64,000 bases of DNA from Acidobacteriota bacterium (GTDB lineage: Bacteria; Acidobacteriota; Vicinamibacteria; Vicinamibacterales; UBA2999), in assembly GCA_016871195.1 (NCBI GenBank), contig VFZN01000003.1, forward strand, positions 189,902 to 253,901. The letters run 5' to 3'. The notes beneath the pieces were generated by a model, which saw only the letters and a program-made list of their open reading frames with translations, had not been told where the DNA came from and did not search any database. Position 1 is the stretch's first letter. Each line of letters opens with the position of its first letter. Shown here piece after piece: positions 1-10,254 of this stretch. Made by a program: the position numbers and the translations under genes.

Positions 1-769
1 CGAACCGCCCGCCCATGATGCTGTCGCGCCCGAGGCGGCCCTGCGCAAAAGGATCGAGGTCGTAGCCCGGGCTGATGTAGAGCACGGCCTTCCGTCGGTT
101 GCGCACCTGATCAAGCGAACCCACCAGGCTGTACATCGTCTGGAAGGCCGTCTGCGCACGGAACCGGATGTCGCCGGGTCCGCTCGAGGTCTCGATCATC
201 CGGAAGATTTCGCTGGGCGATGGTCCACTGCCCCGAATCTTGCTGGCCGCCGACGCAATCAGGCGGTGATCGGACGTCGGGTCAATTTCAATGAAGGAGG
301 GCCCGCTCGACACCATGGCCACCATGTCGCCCTCATGCAGCATGGTGTCGACAATCTGCTGCACCAGCCGCTTCACGTGCGGCGTGTAGTCGGCTTCGAA
401 GTGCAGGTCGTCGATGAAGATGATGAGCACACGACCCGAGTCGGCGGTATCGGTCGGGCGCTTGTTGGGCGGCAGCACGATCCCTTCCGGGGCTTCGGGC
501 GGGGGCGGCTGCAGCAGATTGTAGGTGCGACCGCCGTGGATCATCACGACCGACTCGACCCGCTGTTCGACACCGTCCTCCAGCACGAGGAAATCGTCAC
601 GTCCGAGATCGGCGACGAAGCTGCCGGTATCTGTTCGGGGAATCACATCGGTCGTCACAATGGTGACGCCCGTGCGGAAGGTGGGCTGCCCGCTGGGTCC
701 CGCCGGGGTCTGGGTCGACACAGCCACGCCGGTAACCACGCACATCGCCAAGGCTACGAGCACTCGCAT
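1..769 (-). CDS. VWFA-related domain protein (partial, C-terminus beyond window)
   Basis: Reverse-strand reading from ATG at 769 is open to the window edge: MRVLVALAMCVVTGVAVSTQTPAGPSGQPTFRTGVTIVTTDVIPRT...DSGRVLIIFIDDLHFEADYT...; signal-peptide-like N-terminus and DDLHF motif. Not in ORF track because it has no stop in the window. Confidence 0.75.
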   Translation of the reverse strand, partial: MRVLVALAMCVVTGVAVSTQTPAGPSGQPTFRTGVTIVTTDVIPRTDTGSFVADLGRDDFLVLEDGVEQRVESVVMIHGGRTYNLLQPPPPEAPEGIVLPPNKRPTDTADSGRVLIIFIDDLHFEADYTPHVKRLVQQIVDTMLHEGDMVAMVSSGPSFIEIDPTSDHRLIASAASKIRGSGPSPSEIFRMIETSSGPGDIRFRAQTAFQTMYSLVGSLDQVRNRRKAVLYISPGYDLDPFAQGRLGRDSIMGGRF

Positions 770-805
770 ACTCGGATTATATGGAGCATTGCCGCATAAT
801 GGGCC

Positions 806-1981
806 ATGCTTTCCAGGCGCCATCTGCTCGGGGCCGGGCTGCTGCTGTGCCGGGAACTCACCCGGCCCGCCGCGGCCATCGCGGCTCGGTTGGCCGACGA
901 GTGCCTGTCCCCCCTCCCTGGAGGGCAGATAGTCGGCCTGCGCCCCCTCACCGCCGACCGCCCCCGCCCGACGGCATTCGGCACGCCACTCGGTGGCCCG
1001 GGGCTCGACACCCGGCAGTTCACAGACCTGTCCGGGGTGCAGCCCGATCGGATGCTCACGCCGACGCCCGAGGTGTTTGTCCGCACCGCAGCACCGTCAG
1101 GCCTCGAGCAGCGCCAGGGCGAGTGGTCCGTGACCATCCACGGCCGCTTCAATTCCACCGGAGTCACGGCCGAGGAGCTCCGCCGGATGAGCCGACCGAT
1201 GGGGGCCCACGTCATCGAGTGCGCCGGCAACAACGACCCCAACAATTTCGGTCTGCTCAGCCTCGCGGAGTGGGACGGCGTGGCGCTGGCCGACCTGCTG
1301 CCGAGCCTTCGGCCCGACTATGACGATTACGGCATTCTCGTCACTGGCCTCGATGACGAATCGCAGCCGGCGCGCAGTTCCGTGCCGGGTGCGAGCTGGA
1401 TCCTTCCACTTGATGGTTTACCGGAACTGGGCCCCTTCCTGGCCACACGGATGAACGGAGCCCCCCTCAGTCCGGATCACGGGGCCCCGGTGCGACTGGT
1501 GGTGCCCGGCTGGTACGGCTGTGCGTGGATCAAGTGGGTGCAGTCGCTCGAGCTGGTCAAGCGCGATGCTCTCATCACCTATCAAATGGCCGAGTTTGCC
1601 TCGCGCACTCATCAGAGCGGGCAGCCCGTGGAGGTAACCGACTACGCCCCGCCCCTCATCGATCTGGCCGCCACACCGATTCGTGTGGAACAGTGGCGTG
1701 TCGGACGCCGCACCGAGTACCGCGTTGTGGGTCTGGCCTGGGGCGGCCGCATCGCCCAGCCCGCACTCGAGATTCGCATGCATGCGCGAGATGCCTGGCA
1801 CCCGGTACACGTCTGCAGCCCGGCGCTCCAGCCGCATGGCTGGGTGCTCTGGAGCTACCGCTGGCGTCCCGAGCACGCGGGCCCCTACAGCCTGTCGCTG
1901 CGGGCCCAGCCAGGAGCCCAACGGCAGCGGCGGCTCGACATGTTCTTCTACACGCGCCGTGTACAGATCGACGAGGTCTGA
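806..1981 (+). CDS. Sulfite oxidase-like molybdopterin-dependent oxidoreductase, Tat-type signal
   Basis: N-terminal SRRHLLGAG twin-arginine-like motif; Moco Cys region HVIECAGNNDPNN; W/K-rich C-terminal domain typical of the sulfite oxidase family. Confidence 0.8.
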   Translation: MLSRRHLLGAGLLLCRELTRPAAAIAARLADECLSPLPGGQIVGLRPLTADRPRPTAFGTPLGGPGLDTRQFTDLSGVQPDRMLTPTPEVFVRTAAPSGLEQRQGEWSVTIHGRFNSTGVTAEELRRMSRPMGAHVIECAGNNDPNNFGLLSLAEWDGVALADLLPSLRPDYDDYGILVTGLDDESQPARSSVPGASWILPLDGLPELGPFLATRMNGAPLSPDHGAPVRLVVPGWYGCAWIKWVQSLELVKRDALITYQMAEFASRTHQSGQPVEVTDYAPPLIDLAATPIRVEQWRVGRRTEYRVVGLAWGGRIAQPALEIRMHARDAWHPVHVCSPALQPHGWVLWSYRWRPEHAGPYSLSLRAQPGAQRQRRLDMFFYTRRVQIDEV

Positions 1982-1990
1982 CGACGGGCG

Positions 1991-3730
1991 TCAGCGGCGT
2001 CCCAGCGCCGCGCGAACCTCGGTCAATTCCGGAATCGACTCGTCGGCCCGGTGCCAGTTGGCCATCACCCGCTCATAGGCGGCTCGGCTGCCTGCGACGT
2101 CACCCATGCGTCGCTTGGCACGCGCCATGCCCAGCCAGGGCCTGGTGCGATTCGGTGTGCGTTGCAGGGTCGCCTCGAACCACCGGATCGCGTCCGGATA
2201 CCGACCGGCCTCGTACAGCAGTTCGGCATAGAGTTCATCGGCCCCCTTCACCGGAAACGGACGCCCGATGGGCCGGGGCATGCGCGACTGCAACTGCGTC
2301 GCACCTTCCATCAGTGAAAAGGCTTCCGTCCGCTTGCCCTGCGCAAACAGGTGCAGGGCCTGCATCTCCAGCAGCATGATGCGTCCCTGTTCCTGCATCT
2401 CGGCAGGCTGCCCGGGCGCCACCACCTTTTCGAACTCGCGAATCACGACGGCGACCCGGTCAGCATCGCCGAGTTTCACCGCACTGAAGCCCAGGGCGAA
2501 CAGCTCATCGATGCCCTCAAATCCGGTCGCGCCCCGCATCTCGGTCCAGCGTCCCGACTCGATGATGTAGCGGGCCCGCATCGACCCCCGATCATTGCGG
2601 AGTGCCTCAGGACCTTGCCCGCGACCGATGGTGCTGTCCATGTACTGGTGGCCCCCGATGGCCACGTCCGCCGCCGCCGTCTTCAGAGCCTCGGACACGA
2701 TGACCTGCGCACCTGCGGCCTCGCGGAATCGCCCCTGCTGCGTCCACGCATAGTGAAGCCAGGTGAGGCTGTGAAAGTCGCGGGCGGTCTGCGGCAGGCG
2801 CCTGCGCGCGACCCACTGCACCGAGGCATCCCACGACTGGCGGTCGGCCTCCGCCGCCTGATCCCAGAAGCCCAGTTGCAGAAAGGTGTGCGCGGGCATG
2901 TGGAGCGCATGGCTCACACCCGGTGCAATCGACGCATAGGCGCGTGCGGCCGGCAGCGCGCGCGCCGCCAGCGCACCGTGGTCGTACGCATGGATGATGT
3001 AGTGCGCCGCGCCCGGATGCCTGGGATTCTTCGCGAATACGGCCTGTGCCATGGCCCCGGCACGTTCCCGGATGGGCAGCGCCTGATCGCCCCTCGGCAG
3101 GGTGCCGAGGAGACTCAGGGCGTGGAACAGCTGGATCTCGTCATCACCGGGGAAGGCGGCGGCCAGCCGTCCCATCGCTGACGCATAGGCCAGCGCCCGT
3201 GTCCGCACATCACCGCTGCCCCACAACTGCTCGACGGCTGCCAGCAGACCCTTCTCGCGGGGGGTGCGCGCACGTGCCTGTCTGGCCTCAGGGGTGGCCG
3301 CCAGCCTGGCCAGCGCGGACCGTCCCTTGGCCATCTCTTCACTGAACCAGAGGGGCTGGCTGTACGAGAGCGACTCACCCCAGTACGCCAGCGCAAACCC
3401 CGGGTCGGCCTTCTGGGCAGCGACAAACGCGTCGATGGCGTCCTCGTACCCGAAGCTGTGCAGCCACGCCACTCCCTTGAGAAAGTACGCCTGGGCCGCG
3501 GGTGCGCCGGAGTTCGGAAACGTGAGCGTCGCGACGGACGGTTCCTGAGCGGGAGACGGTATGGCGGGACGTGACTGGGACGGCGTCCGCGCTGCCTGAT
3601 CGGCCAGGTCGGCGTCACCGGCTGGTGGCGGGCGGTGCGCACCGAGCGTGACCGCCGCAAGCATCACCCCCAGGGTCGCGATCGATCTGGCTGTGCGCAG
3701 TCTGATGCCAGTCCGTGCGTGCCTGTCCAT
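1991..3730 (-). CDS. Tetratricopeptide repeat protein
   Basis: 579 aa, secretory N-terminus, repeated helical pairs (AYFLKGVAWLHSFGYEDAIDAFVAAQKADPGFALAYWG...). Confidence 0.75.
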   Translation of the reverse strand: MDRHARTGIRLRTARSIATLGVMLAAVTLGAHRPPPAGDADLADQAARTPSQSRPAIPSPAQEPSVATLTFPNSGAPAAQAYFLKGVAWLHSFGYEDAIDAFVAAQKADPGFALAYWGESLSYSQPLWFSEEMAKGRSALARLAATPEARQARARTPREKGLLAAVEQLWGSGDVRTRALAYASAMGRLAAAFPGDDEIQLFHALSLLGTLPRGDQALPIRERAGAMAQAVFAKNPRHPGAAHYIIHAYDHGALAARALPAARAYASIAPGVSHALHMPAHTFLQLGFWDQAAEADRQSWDASVQWVARRRLPQTARDFHSLTWLHYAWTQQGRFREAAGAQVIVSEALKTAAADVAIGGHQYMDSTIGRGQGPEALRNDRGSMRARYIIESGRWTEMRGATGFEGIDELFALGFSAVKLGDADRVAVVIREFEKVVAPGQPAEMQEQGRIMLLEMQALHLFAQGKRTEAFSLMEGATQLQSRMPRPIGRPFPVKGADELYAELLYEAGRYPDAIRWFEATLQRTPNRTRPWLGMARAKRRMGDVAGSRAAYERVMANWHRADESIPELTEVRAALGRR

Positions 3731-3753
3731 CCATGGAGCGTAGCGTACAAGGC

Positions 3754-3781
3754 ACGGGCCGGGGCGTGTGCCCCGGCCCGT
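3754..3781 (-). terminator. Perfect 12-bp-arm hairpin downstream of the TonB receptor
   Basis: ACGGGCCGGGGC-GTGT-GCCCCGGCCCGT; lies in the gap between receptor stop (3808) and TPR start (3730); no clear U-tract. Confidence 0.6.
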
Positions 3782-3807
3782 CCCTGCATCACGTGTGAAC
3801 GTTCGCC

Positions 3808-6800
3808 TTAGAACGACAGGCGGAACATCAGCTGCGTCAGGCGCATGAAACCACGCTGGGTGGTGATGCGGCCGAACGTTGCGGACCCCAGTGCCTGAAC
3901 GGGACCGGCGGTCTTGGCGAGGTTGGTGATATTGAGCACCTCGTAGCGGATCTGGGCGCGGGCGCGGCCAGCCAGGCGGATGTCCTTGGTGGCCACGAAG
4001 TCCCAGTTGTTACGCGCGGGCGTGCGCACATCGGGCAGCGTGCGAGGCCCGGTGCCCAGGGTGAACAGTCCCGGGTCGCTGAACGCACCGGAGTTCAGCC
4101 ACAGGCCGGGGTTGCCGGAGTAGAACAGGCGCTCATCGCGGCTGCCGTCGGTATTCGGATCGGCACCCGTGGTGTTGACGCGCTGCATCAGGAAGAACCC
4201 GGCGTTGAGGTTGTTCGAGTTGTTCGAGACCGCAATCGGGAAACCGCTCTCGAGCGCGATGATCGACGAGAGGGTGATGTTGCCGAGGATCGCGGCACCG
4301 GCGCCACTGCTGGCCCACCGCTTGCCCTCACCGAACGGCAGCTGCACGATGGGCGACAGCACCAGCTTGTGCGGCACATCGAGAATGCTGCGCGACCATT
4401 CGGCGTCGATGTTATACGAGTTCTGCGGATTGCCGTTCACCGCCGAGTAGGTGTTCGACTCGGCGAAGAAGTTGTCGTCCAGGCGCGAGAAGGTGTAGTT
4501 GATGCGACCGCCCCAGCCGTTGCTCATGCGCTTCTCGAACTTGACGATGGCCGCGTGGTATTGGCTGCGGCCGCCGGTGTTCTGGCGCATCAGGATGTTC
4601 AGGTACTGCGGGAACGGACGCAGCAGCTGGGCACGGGTGATGGTCGGGCTGCGCACGCTCACACCCTGCCCGACCGGCAGCCCGAAGAACGGGTTGGGCA
4701 CCTGCTGCTGCAGGGCCGAACCGAGTGACAGGAAGCTCGGGTCGAGCTGGTTGATGTTCAGCGTGGCATCGTTGGCGCCGCCGAGGCTGGCGTTACGGAT
4801 GGTCGATCCCGAGTATTCGAAGCCAATGGCAATGTTGCCCGGCAGCTCGCGGTTGATGTCGATCGAGTACTGGTGCACATACGGCGCACGCTTGTCCTGG
4901 TCGATGAACTCGATCTGGCGGCCGACGCCCTCAAGGTAGCCGAGCGCATTGCCACGCGGCTGCACCACGCCTGACGGGAACGGGTTCGTGAGCGAGGCCG
5001 TCGGGAAGAACTGGCCCTGCTCCATGAAGGTGTCCTGGCTGTAGCCGACCTGGCCGTAGTTGGCCGCGCCGACGAACTGGTAGGGCCACGGCGCCCAGTA
5101 GAGGCCGTAGCCGCCGCGGACCACCGTCTTGGGATTCGCCGAGTAGACCATGCCGATGCGGGGCGAGATCTTGATCGGCGGGGGGTTGCCCTGCTGCGTC
5201 GCGTTGCCGTTGACGCCGGCATACATCAGGCCGCCGCGCATGGGCTGCCCGGTCAGCGGGTTGACGATGGCACCCACCCGACCGCCGGGGTTGACCGTGC
5301 GATCGAAGCCGACCGTGAAACGGTCGTTTTCCTCACGCAGGCCCGTTTCGTACTCGAACCGCACGCCGCCGTTGATGGTCAGCTTGGGGTTGATGCGGAA
5401 GTCGTCCTGCAGGTAACCGCCGTAGTAGTTCAGGAAGTAGTTGGCGGGAGCCGATACATTGATGCGGCTCAGGTTGTCGGGGTCGCCCGAGGGCAGGCCG
5501 AGCAGCATGCTGGCCAGGGCGTTGCCCGACGGCGTCGTGCCGCCCGTGCCGTTCACGTTGGGATTGCTCGACGTGTAGCGACGGTCGAACTGGAACACGC
5601 CGGCACCACCCGAGAACGACTGGGTGTCGATACCGACGGTGCGGTAGTCGACGCCCACCTTGAGCGTGTGACGCCCCAGCAGCTTCGAAACCGTGGCGTT
5701 GGCACTGTACGAATACAGGTTACGGTCTGAGGGGTCAATGGCGCCCATCGTGTAGTAGTCGGTGATGCCGACCCGGGGGAACTTCTGCGTCCGGATGGCG
5801 CTGCCGAAGGCCGGGGCAAAGCCCAGCGAGGCCGGGTCAAAACCCACCGACAGCGTGTCGTCATCGCGGAACTGCGTCCAACCGCCGCGCAGCGTCACGA
5901 CCGTGTTGCTGCTCGGCAGCCAGGTGTTGTTCAGGCCCAACAGTTGAACACGACGACGAAGCACGTAGTCGCTGCTGTCGATGAACGCATTGGCCTCACC
6001 CTGAGGAACCACCGCATTCGCGCAGGGCTCATCAGTCTTGTTGTAGAGGTAGAAGGCGTTCAGCGACAGCTTGTCGTTGATGCGGTGATCCACCTTGCCG
6101 GTGTACATCATCGCGCGGTCTTCGATAATCGGCTGGCTTTCGAAGTTGGCCAGACCGTTGCTGCGGTCGTTCGTCGGGTTCGGCAGGAAGCCCAGCATCC
6201 GGGCCGCCACAGGATTGATACGGTTGGACGGAATGATGTTACCCGGGAAGGGCTGGCGGTTGTTGCCGCTCGCATCGCCCGTCAGCGGGTCGAAAATGAC
6301 GACCTGACGACCGGCCGAGTCGAACGACTGCGAGAAATCGCCGGCCTTCTCACGGGCCGTGGGCAGGCGCACCTGCGCGTTGCGCGTGGTCATCGAGCCG
6401 TAGCCTTCAACCGCGCCCCAGAAGAACGTGCGGTTCTTGACAATCGGACCGCCGAGGCCGCCGCCGCCGAGATGGAAATACGTGTTCGGCAGTGCGATAC
6501 CGGCCTTGTCGGAAAAGAAGTTGTTGGCGGCGCCCCAGCGCGGACGGTTCTGGTAAAAGCCGCTGGCCGCGTAGGTGTTCGTGCCCGACTTGGTGGCCAC
6601 GTTGAACGTGCCGCCTCCGGTCCGACCCGTTTCGGCGTCGTACTGGTGCACCTGCACCGCCACGTCATCGAGCGCTTCGATGGTGGGGTTGGCCGATGCG
6701 CGGTTGCGGATGTCTCCGACGGGCACACCGTCAATCAGGTAGTTGTTGCCGCGGCGGGTGCCGCCGCCCAGCGACAGCAGGGACGCGTTGGTCTGGTCCT

Positions 6801-7320
6801 GCTGGCGGTTGAACTGCGGGTCGCCCGTGGCCACCACGGTGGGCAGCGTCACGGCGAACAGAAACGCCGAGCGGCCACCCGAGGGCAGCGTGTTGAGCTG
6901 CTCCGTGTTGATGACGCCGCCGCCGGTGGCGTTGGCCGTGTCGATGAGAGGCGCCTCACCCGTGACCGTGATGGTCTCCTCGAGGGCACCGACTTCCAGC
7001 GTCACGTCAACGGTCACGAACTGCTGGGCCGCGACGCGAACCGCCTTCTGTTCGTAGCTCTTGAACCCCGTCAGGGTGGCACGCACGGTGTACACACCGG
7101 GCGGCACTGCCGCGAAGTTGTACAGGCCTTCGTCGTTCGACACGGCCTCGCGGGCCGCGCCGGTGCCTTCGTTCAACAGCTGCACCGTCACGCCGGGGAT
7201 CACCCCGTTGGCGTCCTTCACGGCTCCACGCAGACCACCCGTAAAGGTCTGCGCAGCGGCCGAGCTGGCGACGACAAGCACCGCCAGTGCTACGACCACG
7301 TTCCTAAAGAGGCTTCTCAT
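3808..7320 (-). CDS. TonB-dependent receptor with N-terminal carboxypeptidase-regulatory-like domain (Oar-like)
   Basis: Start MRSLFRNVVVALAVLVVASSAAAQTFTGGLRGAVKDANGVIPGVTVQLLN...; SD-like GGAGGAG upstream; plug and barrel segments; C-terminal aromatic MFRLSF. ORF track extends upstream to 7548. Confidence 0.88.
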   Translation of the reverse strand: MRSLFRNVVVALAVLVVASSAAAQTFTGGLRGAVKDANGVIPGVTVQLLNEGTGAAREAVSNDEGLYNFAAVPPGVYTVRATLTGFKSYEQKAVRVAAQQFVTVDVTLEVGALEETITVTGEAPLIDTANATGGGVINTEQLNTLPSGGRSAFLFAVTLPTVVATGDPQFNRQQDQTNASLLSLGGGTRRGNNYLIDGVPVGDIRNRASANPTIEALDDVAVQVHQYDAETGRTGGGTFNVATKSGTNTYAASGFYQNRPRWGAANNFFSDKAGIALPNTYFHLGGGGLGGPIVKNRTFFWGAVEGYGSMTTRNAQVRLPTAREKAGDFSQSFDSAGRQVVIFDPLTGDASGNNRQPFPGNIIPSNRINPVAARMLGFLPNPTNDRSNGLANFESQPIIEDRAMMYTGKVDHRINDKLSLNAFYLYNKTDEPCANAVVPQGEANAFIDSSDYVLRRRVQLLGLNNTWLPSSNTVVTLRGGWTQFRDDDTLSVGFDPASLGFAPAFGSAIRTQKFPRVGITDYYTMGAIDPSDRNLYSYSANATVSKLLGRHTLKVGVDYRTVGIDTQSFSGGAGVFQFDRRYTSSNPNVNGTGGTTPSGNALASMLLGLPSGDPDNLSRINVSAPANYFLNYYGGYLQDDFRINPKLTINGGVRFEYETGLREENDRFTVGFDRTVNPGGRVGAIVNPLTGQPMRGGLMYAGVNGNATQQGNPPPIKISPRIGMVYSANPKTVVRGGYGLYWAPWPYQFVGAANYGQVGYSQDTFMEQGQFFPTASLTNPFPSGVVQPRGNALGYLEGVGRQIEFIDQDKRAPYVHQYSIDINRELPGNIAIGFEYSGSTIRNASLGGANDATLNINQLDPSFLSLGSALQQQVPNPFFGLPVGQGVSVRSPTITRAQLLRPFPQYLNILMRQNTGGRSQYHAAIVKFEKRMSNGWGGRINYTFSRLDDNFFAESNTYSAVNGNPQNSYNIDAEWSRSILDVPHKLVLSPIVQLPFGEGKRWASSGAGAAILGNITLSSIIALESGFPIAVSNNSNNLNAGFFLMQRVNTTGADPNTDGSRDERLFYSGNPGLWLNSGAFSDPGLFTLGTGPRTLPDVRTPARNNWDFVATKDIRLAGRARAQIRYEVLNITNLAKTAGPVQALGSATFGRITTQRGFMRLTQLMFRLSF

Positions 7321-7544
7321 TCTGCTGCTCCTCCACGATTCCCGTTCCGGCATTCGGTCACCGGTCCGGCACGTCCTTCTCCAACGCGCAACACACAAAC
7401 CATTCGCGCGTCGTGGTCGTCTGAAGACGACACCAACGCGGATGCCGACACAATTGATACACAAATGGCCGACGAGGGAGCATACGGCATCTCGCCGGAG
7501 GTGCGCAAGTGTCCGGTGTGACTCAGCGCACGCGCTCTGTGTAT

Positions 7545-9278
7545 TCATTTTTTTGGATCGGTGACCGCCCCCTCGCTCGCCGAACCCACCAGCGCCGCGT
7601 ATTTGGCCAGCACGCCCGTTCTCACCGGCAGACGCCGTGGTCGCAGTTGCCGGCGGCGTCGGGCCAGCTCTGCCGCCGTCACCGCCAGCGTGATGCTCCG
7701 CGCCCGCGCATCAATCACGATGCGGTCGCCCGTCTTCACCAGGGCCAGCGGCCCGCCCAGCGACGCCTCCGGAGAGACGTGCCCCACCACGAAGCCGTGG
7801 GTGCCGCCGCTGAAGCGCCCGTCGGTGATGAGTGCCACATGCGCCCCGAGCCCCCGCCCCATCAGGGCGCTGGTCGGTGACAGCATCTCGCGCATGCCCG
7901 GACCGCCCTTAGGCCCTTCGTAGCGAATCACGACGACATCGCCCGCCTTCACGCGTCCGCCCAGAATGGCCTGCTGCGCCCGTTCCTCACCATCGAACAC
8001 ACGGGCGCACCCTTCGAAACGTTCCCCTTCCTTGCCTGAGATTTTCGCCACAGCGCCCTCGGGCGCCAGGTTGCCGCGCAGCACCACCAGGTGGCTGTCA
8101 GGCTTGACTGGCGCACTGAATGGACGCACCACCAGTTGGTCTGCCGGATAGTCGGCCACCCCTCGCAGCGACTCGGACAGCCGCTGGCCCGTGACGGTCA
8201 GTGCGTCGCCGTGGAGCAGGCCGCGGTCGAGCAGCCGCTTCATCAGCGGGGTGACGCCGCCGATGCGTACGAGCTCGGCCATCATGTAGGTGCCGCTCGG
8301 CCGCAGGTCGGCCAGCACGGGCACCCGGCGGCCGATGCGCGTGAAATCGTCTATGGTCAGTCGCACCCCTGCCGTGCGCGCCATCGCCAGCAGGTGCAGC
8401 ACGGCGTTGGTCGAACCCCCGAGGGCAATGACCACGGTGATGGCGTTCTCGAACGCCTTCCGCGTCAGGATGTCGCGCGGCCGAAGGTTGCGCGCCAAGG
8501 CCTCAACTACCACCCGCCCCGCGGCTTCGGCATCGCGCCGCTTAGCGTCCGACACCGCCGCCTGCGCCGAGCTGTTCGGTAGGCTCAGCCCCAGCGCCTC
8601 GATCGCGCATGCCATGGTGTTGGCCGTATACATGCCGCCGCACGAGCCTGCCCCCGGACACGCATGCTGCTCCAGATCGGCCAGTTCGGCATCGGTCATG
8701 CGTCCCGCCGCATGCGTTCCAACGGCCTCGAACACCGTGACGATGTCGACGGGCTGCCCCTGCCAGATGCCGGGCATAATCGTGCCCCCATACACAAACA
8801 CCGACGGCCGATTCAGCCGCGCCAGCCCCATGACCATGGCGGGCATGTTCTTGTCGCAGCCGCCGATCGCTACCACGCCGTCGAACCCCTCTGCCCCCAC
8901 GACGGTCTCCAGCGAGTCGGCGATCACCTCGCGCGACACCAGCGAGTACCGCATGCCGTCGGTGCCCATCGAAATGCCGTCAGACACGGTGATGGTGTGA
9001 AAGGCCACCGGGCGCGCGCCCGCAGCGGTGACACCGGCGCTGGTCGCCCGCACCAGGTCGTCGAGATGGATGTTGCACGGCGTGACGGCACTCCACGAGC
9101 CGCAGACGCCAATCTGCGGCTTGCGGAAGTCATCGCGCGTGAAGCCGACGGCATGCAGCATGGCGCGGCCGGCCGCGCGGGCCGGGCCGTCCACCACCGC
9201 GGACGAATGTGGGCGCGGCAGCGATGTGGCTGGTGACGCTGAGGGTGACGTTGACCGCGACGGGCGGCGAATAGGCAT
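7545..9278 (-). CDS. ilvD: Dihydroxy-acid dehydratase
   Basis: 577 aa; [47 protein letters not shown] motifs. Confidence 0.95.
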   Translation of the reverse strand: MPIRRPSRSTSPSASPATSLPRPHSSAVVDGPARAAGRAMLHAVGFTRDDFRKPQIGVCGSWSAVTPCNIHLDDLVRATSAGVTAAGARPVAFHTITVSDGISMGTDGMRYSLVSREVIADSLETVVGAEGFDGVVAIGGCDKNMPAMVMGLARLNRPSVFVYGGTIMPGIWQGQPVDIVTVFEAVGTHAAGRMTDAELADLEQHACPGAGSCGGMYTANTMACAIEALGLSLPNSSAQAAVSDAKRRDAEAAGRVVVEALARNLRPRDILTRKAFENAITVVIALGGSTNAVLHLLAMARTAGVRLTIDDFTRIGRRVPVLADLRPSGTYMMAELVRIGGVTPLMKRLLDRGLLHGDALTVTGQRLSESLRGVADYPADQLVVRPFSAPVKPDSHLVVLRGNLAPEGAVAKISGKEGERFEGCARVFDGEERAQQAILGGRVKAGDVVVIRYEGPKGGPGMREMLSPTSALMGRGLGAHVALITDGRFSGGTHGFVVGHVSPEASLGGPLALVKTGDRIVIDARARSITLAVTAAELARRRRQLRPRRLPVRTGVLAKYAALVGSASEGAVTDPKK

Positions 9279-9361
9279 GGCGCCTCAGCCTAACCGCCTC
9301 CGTCCGGAGAGACAAGCCCCGTGCCTCCCCTCCTCTGGTATTCTCCCCGTGGAGGGATTCG

Positions 9362-9826
9362 ATGACCACACTCAAGGCGGTGCTGGTACCCACCGACTTC
9401 AGCCCCACGTCGGAGCAGGCGCTCCGCTACGCCAAGGCGATGGCCGATGCCTTCGGCGCGGCGCTGCACATCATTCACGTCATCGAGGAGCCCTACGGCC
9501 AGCCGTGGGCCGTCGAAGCCTACGGGTTTTCGCTGGCCGCGCTGCAGGACGAGTGGGTGAAGGAAGCACAGAAGCGCATCGCCACCGTGCTGACGCCTGA
9601 AGAACACCAGTGCTACCGCGCCGAACCCAGCACGGTGCTGGGGCACCCGGTCAGCGAGATTCTCAGGTACGCCCGCGACCGGCAGGTCGATCTCATCGTG
9701 ATGGGCACCCACGGGCGGGGCCCGCTGGGGCACGTGGTGATGGGCAGTGTGGCCGAACGCGTGGTCCGTCGGGCGCCGTGCCCGGTGCTGACCGTGCGCC
9801 CCGAGGAGCACGAGTTTATCAGCTGA
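9362..9826 (+). CDS. Universal stress protein family
   Basis: VLVPTDFSPTSEQALRYA...VMGTHGRGPLGHVVMGSVAERVVRRAPCPVLTVRP, GxxGx9GS-type ATP motif. Confidence 0.93.
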   Translation: MTTLKAVLVPTDFSPTSEQALRYAKAMADAFGAALHIIHVIEEPYGQPWAVEAYGFSLAALQDEWVKEAQKRIATVLTPEEHQCYRAEPSTVLGHPVSEILRYARDRQVDLIVMGTHGRGPLGHVVMGSVAERVVRRAPCPVLTVRPEEHEFIS

Positions 9827-9832
9827 CACCGG

Positions 9833-9850
9833 CGCGCCTCTCGAGGCGCG
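9833..9850. terminator. Hairpin between convergent usp and S4 genes
   Basis: CGCGCCTC-TC-GAGGCGCG followed on the + strand by TCAGTCTTTT. Confidence 0.55.
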
Positions 9851-10231
9851 TCAGTCTTTTCCGGACATGCGGCGTCGCGCCCGGCGTTCATCACGCGTCG
9901 GTCGGGCCGTCGTCTGCGCGGCCGCGCGATAGATGCGCTCGAGCCGCCGCAGTTCCACTTCCTGGGGTGACGGATCGGGCGTCTGATCGTCATAGAGCGC
10001 GCGCGCCTCGGCTTTTGGCAGGTGCGCGTCGGCCAGCGCCTGCACCACCACTGTCTGCCGACGACCGAATGGCCGCTGAAGCTCGAGGCGTTCGCCCCCT
10101 TTCAATTCCCGATGCGGCTTGGCGGTCACGCCGTTGACGCTGACCTGCCCCAGGCGACAGGCCTTCTGCGCTTCAGACCGCGTGCGGTAGAGGCACGCCA
10201 CGTCCAGCCAGATATCGAGTCGCACACCCAC
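9851..10231 (-). CDS. S4-domain RNA-binding protein (Hsp15-like)
   Basis: VRLDIWLDVACLYRTRSEAQKACRLGQVSVNGVTAKPHRELKGGERLEL; GTG start. Confidence 0.85.
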   Translation of the reverse strand: MGVRLDIWLDVACLYRTRSEAQKACRLGQVSVNGVTAKPHRELKGGERLELQRPFGRRQTVVVQALADAHLPKAEARALYDDQTPDPSPQEVELRRLERIYRAAAQTTARPTRDERRARRRMSGKD

Positions 10232-10237
10232 CCGAAA

Positions 10238-10247
10238 ATCATATGAT
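10238..10247. promoter_or_regulatory. Palindromic bidirectional -10 element ATCATATGAT
   Basis: Reads TATGAT on both strands; 6 nt before GTG at 10231 (-) and 7 nt before ATG at 10255 (+). Confidence 0.5.
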
Positions 10248-10254
10248 CAGAAGT

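Noticed and set aside
5944-7521. 525-aa + strand ORF opposite the TonB receptor
   Set aside because: Antisense shadow ORF in high-GC DNA; His/Arg/Gly-rich translation with no family signature, while the minus frame is a clear TonB receptor.
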